Shown: piece by piece, positions 31,480 to 43,848 of the stretch
How the letters are laid out: every line of letters starts with the position of its first letter
Numbering within the stretch: the stretch's first letter is position 1
Source: Enchytraeus crypticus
Lineage: Eukaryota > Annelida > Clitellata > Enchytraeida > Enchytraeidae
Assembly: GCA_905160935.1 (NCBI GenBank)
Contig: CAJHZI010000370.1
Location: 292,001-356,000 of the forward strand
Direction: 5' to 3'
DNA length: 64,000 nucleotides
Notes under the pieces: generated by a model
Database searches by the model: none
What the model was told of the DNA's origin: nothing
The model's input: the letters and a program-made list of their open reading frames with translations, nothing else
Position numbers and translations under genes: made by a program

Positions 31480-31679
31480 GGGAGGGGGTGGTAAGAATCC
31501 CACGGCCAGTCGGCACTTTGGGCGCCCCACAGATATACCAAGAGGACATTCCATGCCCCCAAAAGGATAAATGTTAGCACATGGAATGTGAGAACTATGG
31601 GCGAAAGGGGAAAGATAGGAAATGTGAAGAGGGATATGAAAAGAGGCAAAAAAATTATAATTAAAAAAATATATATATA
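31480..31679 (+). mobile_element. LINE 5' end and endonuclease start fragment
   Basis: After a GC-rich leader, 31567-31650 encodes 'INVSTWNVRTMGERGKI', the typical start of the apurinic endonuclease of a common invertebrate LINE ('TWNVRTM'). Its C-terminal parts are seen elsewhere in the window at 51560 and 54143. It abuts the broken right end of the Polinton, and the mariner lies within or beside it. Confidence 0.7.
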
Positions 31680-32431
31680 CAGGGTGAGTAAAAAAGGATT
31701 ACACCTGCAAAAATTTGAATATCTCAGGCTATTGTTAATATTTTCCAATAAAACTTTTGCCAATTACTAAAGGACTAATTTCTGATGGGGTGGCCAATTT
31801 TCATCCACTTTGGTACACAGATTGGCCAGTTATGCAAGTTTTAGCAGAGCAACCCCCCATTTTTACCTAAAAATGGCGTAAAGCACTTCCTGCAGTTCTG
31901 TCTTGTTTTTAGGCTTCGGCTGGTGTTTCTGATAGCGATGCAGCATGGTTCCCCAGACATAGTAATACAGAGGATTTAGATCGGAAGAGTTTGGAGGCCA
32001 TTTATTCTTCTTAGTGAAATCCGGGTTTCTCTCGCTGATCCATTCCTGTGCATGACGAGATGCATGAGCCGGAGCACCATTCTGCTGAATGATGAAACCA
32101 TTTTTAGAAGAGCAAAGCAATCATCAAACAGCTCCGGAAGCAAAGTATTGACATAATATTGAGAGTTCACCTTTACTTTCTCGTCAATGAAGTGCAATCT
32201 GCCCTTATCGTTGTATCGTTGTAGCAAACGCCATTTTTAGGTAAAAAATGCGGGGTTGCTCTGCTAAAACTTTCATAACTGGCCAATCTATGTACCAAAA
32301 TGGATGAAAATTGGCCACTCCATCAAAAATTGGTCCTTTAGTAATTGGTAAAAGTTTTATTGAAAAATATTAACAATCGCCTGAGATATTCAAATTTTTT
32401 GCAGGTGTAATCTCTTTTTTTTCTCACCCTG
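31680..32431 (-). mobile_element. Mariner-type element with roughly 200-bp inverted repeats
   Basis: It begins CAGGGTGAG at 31680 and ends with its complement at 32431, flanked by TA on both sides in TA-rich DNA. The inverted repeats span about 31680-31877 and 32229-32431, unusually long for mariners. Between them only a piece of transposase remains, so this is an internally deleted, non-autonomous copy. Confidence 0.92.
31863..32227 (-). pseudogene. Mariner transposase fragment
   Basis: Minus strand, two frames joined by a shift near 32105. It reads 'FIDEKVKVNSQYYVNTLLPE', then 'IQQNGAPAHASRHAQEWI' and 'WPPNSSDLNPLYYYVWG'. The 'NGAPAH' and 'WPPNSSDLNP' blocks are the central and last catalytic regions of Tc1/mariner DDE transposases. 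The DNA-binding N-terminus is absent. Confidence 0.92.
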
Positions 32432-32474
32432 TATATATATATATACAGTATATATATGTATATATATGTACATA

Positions 32475-32540
<66 letters not shown>
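32432..32540 (+). repeat. (TA)n microsatellite
   Basis: An almost pure TA tract between the mariner and the hairpin element at 32541. Confidence 0.97.
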
Positions 32541-33296
32541 CAGAATGGGGCAAAAATAATAATCCCCTAGCGAAACCTTAATAACTTTAAGAAAACTCAA
32601 AATATCTCTACGAAATTTACGGAGCTTCTAGGGGAGGAATTTCTGCGTATATTCTGCAAAATATATGAAAATCAATTGAGCAGGAAAATATATTACAGCG
32701 ATTCTACGAAAAAAGTGCAAAATCAGTTTTAACAAGGCCTTTTTACTAAATGTCTTACTAACTTGGACAAAACTCAAGATAGTCTTACAGAATTTTCGGA
32801 GACTCAAGAGGAGGAATTTCTACACATATCCTGCAAATTTGGTGAAAATATATTTAGAAGTAACAAAAATACAGCGTTTCTTCGAAAAAAAATGTTAAAA
32901 TCAATTTTAACAAGGCTTTTTTAAACAAAAGTACCGGACAATTTTTTCAAAATTTAGGAATAATTTTAATAGAAGAACGTAATTTGAGCATCTTCTATTG
33001 GAGTAGATAACAAGGTAGTGCAGTCTTAAACTCCACCACTTAAGTAAACGACCCTTTTCAGGGTCGTTAATATCTTTAAAAGGAACGACTGACATTTCGA
33101 AATGCCTTGTTAAAATTGATTTTAGGACTATTCTTTTAGAAATGCTGTCATTTCGTAACTAATGAAATTATTTTCACCAAATTTGCAGGATATACGTACA
33201 AATTCCTCCCCTAGAAGGTCTGTTAATTTCGAAGATATATTTTGAGTTTTCTTAAAGTTATTGAGATTTCGCTAGGGGATTTTTTGCCCCAGTCCG
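32541..33296. mobile_element. Non-autonomous inverted-repeat element (MITE candidate)
   Basis: The left end 'tggggcaaaaa..aatcccctagcgaaa' is the complement of the right end 'tttcgctaggggattttttgccccag'. The arms are about 130-190 bp. The left arm is followed by a second direct copy of the inner unit (32755-32930), so the element contains three related units, the last inverted. No coding sequence. It sits inside a (TA)n tract, as does the neighbouring mariner. Confidence 0.85.
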
Positions 33297-33313
33297 TATA
33301 TATAATATATATA

Positions 33314-33382
<69 letters not shown>

Positions 33383-33547
33383 ATACATGTATATATATAT
33401 ACTGTATATATATCTTATATATATATATAGCAATATATTATATATAATTAAATATATATATATACAAGTATATATATATATATATATAATATAATATATA
33501 TATATATATATCTATTATATATTATATAATCTATATATATATATATA

Positions 33548-33586
<39 letters not shown>

Positions 33587-33590
33587 TTAG
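33297..33590 (+). repeat. (TA)n microsatellite with interruptions
   Basis: A TA-rich tract of about 290 bp, with short 'tacatg' and 'actgta' breaks, between the hairpin element and the satellite. Confidence 0.95.
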
Positions 33591-35678
33591 TCACATATCT
33601 ATAACTTGGCCACTCAGTCACTGAGTTGAGTCACTCAGTCACTCAGTCACTTAGTAGAGTCACTTAGTCACTTAGAAGACTAACTGGTAGTGTGGAAGAG
33701 TGGTAGAGTGGAAGAGTGATAGAGTGGAAGAGTGATAGAGTGAAAGAGTGGATGAGTGGAAGAGTGGTAGAGTGGTACAATGGTAGATTGAAAGAATGGC
33801 ACAGTGTATGATATAGACACAGTGTATGATGTAGTGACCGTGTATGATATATGGTTGGCTATCTGGCTGGCTAGCTGGCTGCTTGTCAGATTGACTGACT
33901 GACTGACTGTCTGACTGACTGAGAGCCAGGCTGTCTGACTTACTGAGAGCCAGGCTGTCTGACTGGCTGGCTGGCTAGATGGCTGCCGGACTGACTGACT
34001 GGCTGACAGCCAGGCTCGCTGGCTGGCTGGATGCCAAGCTGGCTTGCAGCCTGGCTGACAGGCTGGCTAGCTGGCGAAACGACTGACTGACTGACTGACA
34101 GCCAGGCTGGCTGGCAGGCTGGCTGGCTGGTTGGCCTGATGGCTGACTGATTGGCTGACATCCAGGCTTGCTGGCTTGCTGGCTGACTGACAGCCAGACT
34201 GGTTGGCTGGCTGGCTGGCTAGATGCCAGGCTGACTGTCTGACTGACTGACTGACAGAATGACTGACTAACTGACAGACAGCCAAGCTGGCTGTCTGGCT
34301 GGCTGGCTTGCAGGCTGTCTTACTGACTGACTGCCAGACTGGCTGGCTGGCTGACTAACTGACAGACTGACTAAGAGCTATGCTGGCTTTCTTGCCGACA
34401 GGCTGGCTGACAGACAGACTTACTGACTGACTGACAGCCAGGCTCGCTGGCTGGCTAGCTGGTTGGATGGTTCCCAGCCAGGCTGGCTGGTTGGCTTGCT
34501 GGCTGGCTGACTGAGTGACTTGCTGACTGACTGACTGGTAGAGTGAAAGAATGGAAGAGTGATAGACTGAAAGAGTGGAAGAGTGGTAGAGTGGAAGAGT
34601 GATAGAGTGCAAGAGTGCAAGAGTGGTAGAGAGGTACAATGGTAGAGTGAAAGAGTGGCACAGTGAATGATATAGATACAGTGTATGAAATGAAATAGTC
34701 ACCGTGTATGATATATTATATGATATACTAGCTGTCTGGCTAGCTGGCTGGTTGACAGATTGACTGACTGACCGACTATCTGAGAGCTAGGTTGGCTGTC
34801 TGACTGGCTGACAGAGAGGCTGGCTGGCTGGTTGGATGGCAAGCTGGCTTGCAGCCTGACTGGCAGGTTGGCTAGCTGGCTGAACGACTGACTGACTGAC
34901 TGACAGCCAGGCAGGCTGGCAGGCTGGCTGGATGGCTTGCTGGCTGGCAGGCTGGCTGACTGACTGACAGCCAGACTGGTTGGCTGGCTGGCAGAATGAC
35001 TGACTGGTAGAGTGGAAAAGTGGTCGGGTGGAAGAGTGGTAGAGTGGAAGAGTGGAACAGTGATAGATTGGAAGAGTGGAATACCGGAAGAGTGGAAGAG
35101 TTTAAGAGTGGTAGAGTGGAAGAGTGTTAGAGTGAAAGAGTGTCACAGTTTTAGATATATGCACATTGTATGATATAGTCACCGTGTATGCTATACGGCT
35201 GGCTAGCTGGCTGGCTAGCTGACTGGATGAGAGATTGACTGACTGATGACTGTCTGACTCACTGAGAGCCAGGCTGTCTGACTGGCTTGCTGGCAAGCTT
35301 TTTGGCTGCCTGACTGACAGCCAGACCTGCTGTTGGTAGAGTGGAAGAGTGGTAGTGTTAGAATTTAAGAGTGGAAGAGTGATAGAGTGGAAGAGTATAA
35401 GAGTGGTAGAGTGAATGAGTGGCACAGAGCATGACACAGTGAATGAAATTGTAACCGGGTAAGATATAGGGCTGGCTAGCTGGCTGGCTAACTGGTGGGC
35501 TGAGAAATTGAATGACTAATGACTGTCTGACTGACCGAGAACCAGGCTGTCTGACTGGCTTGCTGGCTGGCTTTATGGCTGCCTGACTGACTGACTGACT
35601 GACAGGCAGACTGGCTGCCTTACTGGCGGGTTGGCTGACAGGCTGTCTTACTGGCTGACTGACTGAGTGGCTGACTAG

Positions 35679-35712
<34 letters not shown>

Positions 35713-36275
35713 AGCTGACGGAGTAAGAGCCATGCTGTCTTTCTGGCCGGCAGGCTGGCTGACAGACTGACTTACTGACTGACAGCCAGGCTGGCTGGCT
35801 GGATAGCTAACAGACTCGCTGGCTGGTTAGGTGGCTGGCTGGCTGGCAGAATGACTGACTGACAGACAGCCAGGTTGGCTTTCTGGCTGGCTAGCTGGCT
35901 GGCTGACAGACTGAATGACTGACAGCCACGTTCGTTGGCTGGCTGGCTGGATGGCAGGCTGACTGACTAACTGACTGACTGATTGAGAGCCAGGCTGTCT
36001 GGTTGGCTGTCTGGCTGGCTAACTGGCTGGCAGGCTGACTGACTAACTTGCTGACTGACTGACTGACTGACTGACAAACAGACAGACTGACTGGCTGACT
36101 GACTAAAAGCCATGCTGACTTTATGGCCGGCAATCTGGCTGACAGACTGACTTACTGACTGACTGACGGCCAGGCTGGCTGGCTGGTTGTATGGTTGACA
36201 GCCAGGTTGGCTGTTTGGTTGGCTGGATGGCTGGCTGGTTGGAAGGCTGACTGACTGATTTCCTGATTGACTGAC
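33591..36275 (+). repeat. CTGA/GGCT satellite with alternating GAGTGGTA blocks
   Basis: About 2.7 kb of tetranucleotide-like repeats ('ctgactgactggctggctgg') alternate with 'agagtggaagagtggtag' blocks and a distinct junction ('gcacagtg..tgatatagtcaccgtgtatgatata'). The junction recurs near 33800-33850, 34660-34730, 35140-35200 and 35410-35470, giving a higher-order unit of variable length (roughly 0.3-0.9 kb). Long open frames here are by-products of the repeat and not genes. Confidence 0.93.
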
Positions 36276-37003
36276 AGTAGTAGAATAATTACTTGTTTGG
36301 GACAAAATCGCAGTTTTAAGGCAAATTTATACATCACCATGTTTATTTTAAGACAAAATAGCCTTTTCTGCCTTGAGCATAACTTGATCTGCTGTACTGT
36401 GCAGCTAAAAGTTTAATAATTAAACTGCTGGAAAAAACCCCAGTCACAAAATGAAGCTAACCGACGGCCGCTCAGCTGCTGTAATAACATTGTATGTAAA
36501 GCGAAAGTAAAAGCCCACATATATATTCCTATATACAAAAGCTGATATAGTTTTAATGGTATATTTACTATTAAAACTTTTAATCAATCAAATGATTGTA
36601 ACTATAAAACACCCATCAATTATCTTTCCATCGTTTTTAGCAAAATACATTGTGTGATGGTTTGTTTTTTTACCAGCTTCATACATAGATTTGTATAGTG
36701 TAACTTCGCCGTTTTCTGTATTTTCCAACCTTACACGTTTTGGATTGGTTCTTATAGTCAATAAGCGCTTAAATTTCGGTCTATCACTTTGTTTGGGTCT
36801 ACCTCTTTTGGAAGATATTTTCTAGGTCTTCCTATTTTTCTTTTAGTCTCCGCTTCTTCCTTTGGTGGGTCCATTTTTAATAGTCCATTTTGAACCACTA
36901 AAAATAACAATTCTATTTTTCTTGATTTTTCAGGCAGTTTAATTCCAGCATTGATCAACATTTGCTTCAACATGTGTTTCACCGTTTGAGTTTCCATTTT
37001 ATA
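36276..37003 (+). mobile_element. Second Polinton left terminus, truncated
   Basis: It starts AGTAGTAGAATAATTACTTG and matches 16913-17632 along its length, in the same orientation, then stops abruptly at 37003, just upstream of the SAP/AT-hook start codon. Flanking DNA on both sides differs from that of the first copy. It is therefore a second insertion or a duplicated end, not the missing inverted right terminus. Confidence 0.93.
36660..36997 (-). pseudogene. SAP/AT-hook gene, second copy, frameshifted
   Basis: The counterpart of 17249-17623. The start and SAP part are preserved with a three-codon difference ('KHMLKQ'), and the AT-hook reads 'KRKIGRPRKYLP'. A one-base deletion near 36778 shifts the frame and ends it early. 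The element around it is truncated. Confidence 0.85.
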
Positions 37004-37430
37004 GGACTCCTGTCATTATATGAATGTAAGCAATTCAATAGCATAAAGCTAAACTGAATATACAAAAGCTTCAGTTTTGACAACGGCAACAATGAAAGTA
37101 GAAATATCCATGCCATGAACGTCTAACTCAGTTAATGAACAATTTTTTTCCGTAATCGATTCACCTTCAAAAGGCAGCATTTGATATATCAAAAATACTA
37201 ATGTTACAGCCATGTCTCAACAAATTAATTCTTAATAAGTTTGAATAAGTTGGATTAGTATCTATGTAACTAATTATTAAGTAATTATACTAATTATAGT
37301 TAATAGTATATATAGTACGTCAACAATTAGACTGCTACAGTCATACATGACCACATCGAGCACTATTGAGACAAAATCAAGCCGGCGAGGAAAAGGGTCC
37401 AAAAACGGCGCAAATTCAAAAATCTAAAAA
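37004..37430. other. Unassigned sequence between repeats
   Basis: About 430 bp of AT-rich sequence with no gene or clear repeat family, between the truncated Polinton end and a LINE C-terminus. Confidence 0.45.
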
Positions 37431-37436
37431 AGCAGT

Positions 37437-37695
37437 TCAAAGATACAGGGAATTAAAGAAAAGGAGGTTTAGGCGCTGGTGGACACTAGATGGAAAAGAG
37501 AGATGGAAAAGATAGGTCTTCAACTGCCTATGGAACTGCACATAGGAAAGCAAAGGCCCATGCAATTTAGAGGAAGATTTCCGAATATTGGATGGAAGAG
37601 AATTCCAGATCTGCGGTGCAGCATGCTGAAAAGAATGCCTAGAAAGCTTAGAGCATGAAGGTAAGCTAGGTCTCACAAGAAAGCTAGTATATAAA
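37437..37695 (-). pseudogene. LINE C-terminal fragment (L2-like)
   Basis: The minus-strand frame encodes 'RHSFQHAAPQIWNSLPSNIR' and 'FHRQLKTYLFHLSF', the standard C-terminal signature of L2/CR1-type LINE polyproteins. It is preceded, on its own strand, by the 3' end of a different LINE at 37724, so the two are stacked head to tail. Confidence 0.75.
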
Positions 37696-37723
37696 ATATA
37701 TAAATATGCATTGAAACACCAGA

Positions 37724-39555
37724 TTAACATAACATTACAGAGTCAGGAAGCAATTATATGCTTGTTTAAGACTCATCAGGCTCTTAACTAAAACCAATTA
37801 GTATTAATCAAATCATACAGACTTAATGTCAACATGCCAAATTTATACATAGGCCTAGCCTATGTATAACCCTGAACATGCAATTAGCATCGAATTTACA
37901 TGTTCTTATGTTTATTATATTTATTTTTAAAAGCATTCACTGATTCTGCTTCCACAATTTCGCTTGGCAAACTATTCCAAGCATTTATAACTCTCTGACT
38001 AAAGAAAAATTTCCTTAAATCTAGTCTACTTCTACATTCCTAAGTTTATAAATATGTCCCTTGTGTTTCTATTGTTTGATAAATTAAACCAAATACTATG
38101 GTTAACTTTGCTAAAGCCTTTGAGTATCGTAAAAACTTCTATTAAATCTCCTCTAGTTCTTCTCTCACTTAAAGAGGTTAATCCTACGAATTTTAATCTA
38201 TTCTCATAACTAAGTTTTTGACAGTCAAATACCAGCCTTGTTGCTCTGGCTTGTACCCTTTCTAATTTATCGATATCTTTCTTAAGATATGGGCACCAAG
38301 CCTGAACGCAGTATTCAAGTTTGGGACGTACAAGAGCCTTATATAGCCTTACCACAATATCTTTATTTCTACATGCAATTGTTCTTTTAATCATTCTTAA
38401 TACACAATTAGCACTATTTGCAACTTTATTACAATTACAATTTTCAATAAATTAAAAGAGCTATCCACAAAGACTCCTAAATCCCTCTCACTGTTTGTGG
38501 ATTTTAGTTTAATATTGTTCAACGTATACTCAACTTCTAAATTATTATTCCCTATATGCATAACTCTAAATTTCTCAGCATTGAACACCATTAGCCAATC
38601 CCTAGACCAGTTCTGTAATATTTTTATATCGTACTTTAAAATCTCAGCATCTTCAATGTTGTTTACTATCTTTGCTACTTTAGAATCATCTGAAAATTTA
38701 CTAAATTTAGATACAATATCTATGTCAATATCATATCATTAATGTAAACTAAAAATAATAGAGGTCCTAAAACAGAGCCCTTTGGCACACCACTCTTCAC
38801 TGCTGCCCATTCCGAGAACTCGTCCTCGACACACACCCTTTGTTTTCTATTACTTAACCAATTACCTATCCACTTTAAAAGTGTGCCCGTTATTGCATGT
38901 GCTTCCAACTTACTAAGTAATCTTTTATGTGGAACTTTATCAAACGCTTTAGCAAAGTCTAGATATAAGATATCAATGCTATTATTATTATTTACTTCCT
39001 TTGTAATATATTCTAAAAAATCTAGCAAATTAGTTAAACAAGAACGCCCACTAATACAACCATGCTGACTATTTCTAATTAAGTTATATTCTTCAAAGAA
39101 TCTAATTATTTTATCCTTAATAATGCTTTAATGCTTTCAAATGTCTTACCGATTATACTTGTTAAGCTTATAGGCCTATAATTTTCTGCTTTATCCCTAT
39201 TTCCCTTTTTATGTATTGGTACAACATTGGCACCTGAAATCTTGAGGAACCATCCCTGTTTTCATTGATGCTTTTAGTAGGTTTAATAGAGCTAGTGCTA
39301 ATTCATCTCTTAGCTCCGAAATCAGTTTTCCATGAATCTCATCTGGACCTTGACTTTTATTGATATTTAGCGAATTTAATTTATAACATCATCAATATCA
39401 AACTCAATATTATGTAAGGAGCATTCAAAGTTACCTTTGAAGATCCTAGCCGGTACTGGCATATTACCTAAATCTTCTTCCACAAATACAGACGAAAAAT
39501 ATTTATTAAAATAGTTTGCAGTATCTTTATAATCTTCTATGATATGATTGTTGTT
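37724..39555 (-). mobile_element. CR1/L2-like LINE, 5'-truncated, copy 1
   Basis: On the minus strand it encodes 'YLDFAKAFDKVPHKRLLSK' (RT motif A), 'GVPKGSVLGPLLFLVYIND', a broken motif C region and 'CVQAWCPYLKKDIDKLERVQ', ending in a 3' tail '..gactctgtaatgttatgtta'. It matches 61540-63250 over its whole length. Stops and shifts interrupt it near 39480, 39130 and 38740, and further on. 5' truncation is typical of LINE insertion. Confidence 0.92.
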
Positions 39556-39998
39556 ACTATTGTTATTATTAAATGATGGAAGATGAATTCAACCAAGGTA
39601 AATATAAAAAATGTCTTATATTAACTAGTAAAAAATAATATAGGATTTAGCCTACCATCTGATTAATAGGCCCTCTGATTTTAACCCACGGTGTTAATTT
39701 AAATACGGACACGTTCAATACTGGATTTCTCCTTGATTGAGGAAATGTACTCTAAATATGTATTATTGTAGTTATTTCTGAAACCCTGGTGTAGACCTAC
39801 TTGATATAGTAATATTGTAATATTGACAAAAATAAACGAAAGAATGGATTGAAGCGACCTATGCATAATTTGTCGAGCTATGAAAGCATGCATGGTACAG
39901 TATAATAAATAATTTGTATTTATCTTAATTACTTATAGGTTTTTTTCTGATACTTTTTATGAACTCTTGTAATTACTCTCTCATTTTTCTATCTGCAG
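39556..39998. other. Intergenic, no gene seen
   Basis: AT-rich stretch between the LINE and a zinc-finger half-exon. No coding signal. A good splice acceptor ('ttttctatctgcag') ends it. Confidence 0.45.
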
Positions 39999-40108
39999 TA
40001 AAGCTACCCAGTCATAGCAAGAGCGAGAAGTCAGCATGTCCAGACTCGACTAAGTGTGATATCTGTGAGCAACAGTTCTCGCACCGCAACAACATGCTCC
40101 GTCAGTGA
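39999..40108 (+). pseudogene. Truncated C2H2 zinc-finger exon (half finger)
   Basis: After acceptor AG 39997-39998 a phase-1 frame reads a hydrophilic linker and then 'KCDICEQQFSHRNNMLRQ', the first half of a C2H2 finger. It is stopped by TGA 40106-40108 exactly where the His pair should begin. The phase and style match the finger exons of genes A-D. The remainder is replaced by unrelated sequence, so this is a broken paralogue. Confidence 0.6.
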
Positions 40109-40216
40109 ATACCGATGGTTGGATGAGCACTGTTTTGTATAAAATTGCTCTTTATATTGCAATGATTTAGATAAAATAAACTTTGTTATAGAGCTGATTA
40201 GTACTGTAATACAGTA

Positions 40217-41899
40217 ATGCATGTAGATTGTAATTTTCCCAATTATGACTGGATAAGAAAGTTTGTTTCTGAGGACAGGTTCCTGGCAGAACACAGTTCC
40301 TGGCAGAACACTTTTGAGGCTCTGTTGCCAAAATTTGTTGCTGAATTGAAGGCAAGTTTTAAGTCAGCACCATTTGCCGAATTTTTCACAAAGAGTTACG
40401 AGAAGGTAGCTGACAAGTGGGCATATTGCTACAGAGTAGGCTGTGGCGTTAATACTAACATGTCTCTGGAAAGAATGCACGGCCGTCTTAAGTACGATTA
40501 CTAAGGCGGCAAGAAGAATAAGCGAAAGGATCGGGCCTTGACACGTGTCATTTCCTTCATTTCTGATAGGCACTGTGAAAAGATCATTGTTCTAGTGAAA
40601 GGAAAGTACACACCAAAGCTTTTGGCGCTACGAAGGAGGCATAAGCACAGCTTAGATATGTCTGAAAGTGTGGCAGAAACTGAGCAGGGTAAGGAGTGGG
40701 TGGTGCAGTCGGAGTCTAATAGTGACGAGATGTACACAGTGTCCAGGGTGAAGGATCGTTGTTACTGTCAGTTGCTATGCACTAAGTGCAAGACATGTGT
40801 TCATTAATTTAATTGTACTTGTTTTGATCACTCAGTGCGTTTCAATATGTGCAACCACATACATCTTGTGTGCAGCAAGTACCCTGTTGTGTATCAGGTT
40901 GTAGCTGAGAACAGTGATGAGAATGAAGACTCGATGGTGATTGCTGAAGATACTGAGGAACAGGTCCAGCGGGTTGATCAACTTAGCGCTCATATAGAAC
41001 AACTCGCTCAGCTTACGCCTGATGCAGAGAAAGAGCTGAGTAGAATACGAGAATTGTTAAATGAGACCTATGCTCTAGCTGTTGGAGAAAATGATATCAA
41101 TGCATTAAAAAACATAGTCGATTCTCTAAAAGCTATTCGCCCAAAACTTGAAGCATTCCATGCCAGTCAGTCAAATACATTTGTGTGTGTAGAAGATTCG
41201 GCAAGGGAACCTTCAAATAAACGTTTGTTAAAACAAAGAAGGTTTGCATCTACTCAAAATAAAAGAATAAGAAAGAAATGCTCTTTGTCTAAACCTACCT
41301 CAGATGACAGGCGATCATTCCAATTGCAGTGGGCTGCAGACAATGTGATTGTTGATTCAGGCGAGATGACTGGGCAGAGCTCGTTGCTGATTTCACAGGT
41401 GTCTCAAGTGGAGTGTGATTCTCCAGATTTTCCACTGAACAGATCTCTGTCTCTTAGCGCTAACAACGACGACTCGGCAGAGAGTAAGGTTAGTGGAGCA
41501 CCGCGTCAGGTCCATCAGGTACACCAGAACACCCTTCCCCAGGTCCATGATTCCCTCAACATCAGTTCTGGCTATCCATCCACCTCCTTACGCCTTCAAA
41601 GGGGCTCTGTGGGAATTGGTGACTCCTACGGTCCCTCTCTGCTTTCCGGCTACTCTGGCAACCTTCCCCCCTGGTCATTGTCGATACCCAGGAGTTGCGG
41701 CAGAGGAGAGGGGTCTTCAGTCGCTTGTCAACACGAGAGAGATTCTAGTGATACACAGGATCTTTATTACAACACAGGAGCCGACAACACCTGTCAGATA
41801 TCTAAACATTGGCTGGGTCAGCAGTCCACAGTCCCACTGAGTGCTGTAATAGGGGACATGGATTTGGATGAGTCTCTGGTGTGTACTCCATCACCGTGA
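40217..41899 (+). pseudogene. SWIM-domain, MULE-type transposase-derived gene, two stops
   Basis: One frame from ATG 40217 to TGA 41897-41899 is broken by TAA 40502-40504 and TAA 40805-40807. The first part ('ADKWAYCYR', 'NTNMSLERMHGRLKYDY') matches the end of a MULE-like DDE region. Next come 'RRHKHSLDM' and a Cys/His cluster, 'CYCQLLCTKCKTCVH' plus 'NCTCFD...MCNHIHLV', which is a SWIM zinc finger. The C-terminal 300 residues are helical, then Ser-rich. The catalytic N-terminal part is missing. Such genes are common, often degenerate, in invertebrates. The open frames after 41900 (to 42325) may be its eroded tail. Confidence 0.75.
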
Positions 41900-42352
41900 A
41901 TAGATCCATCCTGACGTCCACAGCTCTGGATGAGACTGATCGACACTCGCCCATTAATGAGCTGGTCAGATTGATTGAGTTTGAGGAAGGGCTGATCGGG
42001 CCTGGTGTTCTTCCCTCCAGACCTTCCCCAGCTCATTCTGTTTCCCTTCCCCGGGTGCCGTTTCCGAAAAAACCAGATATACCGTCGTCCTCGCAGGGTT
42101 TCAACGACCTCTGCCATGGTGGCTTGGGGAGCATCCACCTTGCTGTCTCGCTGTGAACCCATCCTCACTTCAGTGCTGTCTACCGATACGGCAGGCCCTG
42201 ATGGGTCGTCAAAACCAGCTCCTCCTCCAGCCTCCGCTCAGTCCTCAAGACAACCATCTGGACATTCCTCGGTGTCCTCTTTGTTCAAGTCCACTCCTTG
42301 TATAAATGAGTGGAAGAAGACTTGAATATAAACTTTAGCCATTAAACTCAAA

Positions 42353-42354
<2 letters not shown>

Positions 42355-42431
<77 letters not shown>

Positions 42432-42445
42432 GAGTGTGTGTGTAT
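42355..42445 (+). repeat. (GT)n and (GA)n microsatellite
   Basis: TG, then a GA-rich tract of about 70 bp, then TG again. Just upstream of a LINE fragment. Confidence 0.95.
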
Positions 42446-42539
42446 GTTAGAGTTAGCCACATACCGATGGATCTTTAAATCATCTAACATGGTATGATAT
42501 ATCATTATTCTTGGGGAATCTGTTTATGATGAGGTGGGC

Positions 42540-43848
<1,309 letters not shown>

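Noticed and set aside
33242-33430. Open frame over TA repeats
   Set aside because: Simple-sequence artefact.
33940-36340. Several minus-strand frames rich in Ser-Gln-Pro-Ala
   Set aside because: They are translations of the CTGA/GGCT satellite, appear in all frames, and show no start or domain.
36276-37003. The missing right terminus of the Polinton
   Set aside because: It is in the same, not inverted, orientation as the left end and carries the same gene, so it is a second left end.
41881-42325. Independent genes after the MULE-type frame
   Set aside because: Two overlapping frames on the plus strand and one on the minus, Pro/Ser-rich, with no domain; more likely eroded tail sequence.
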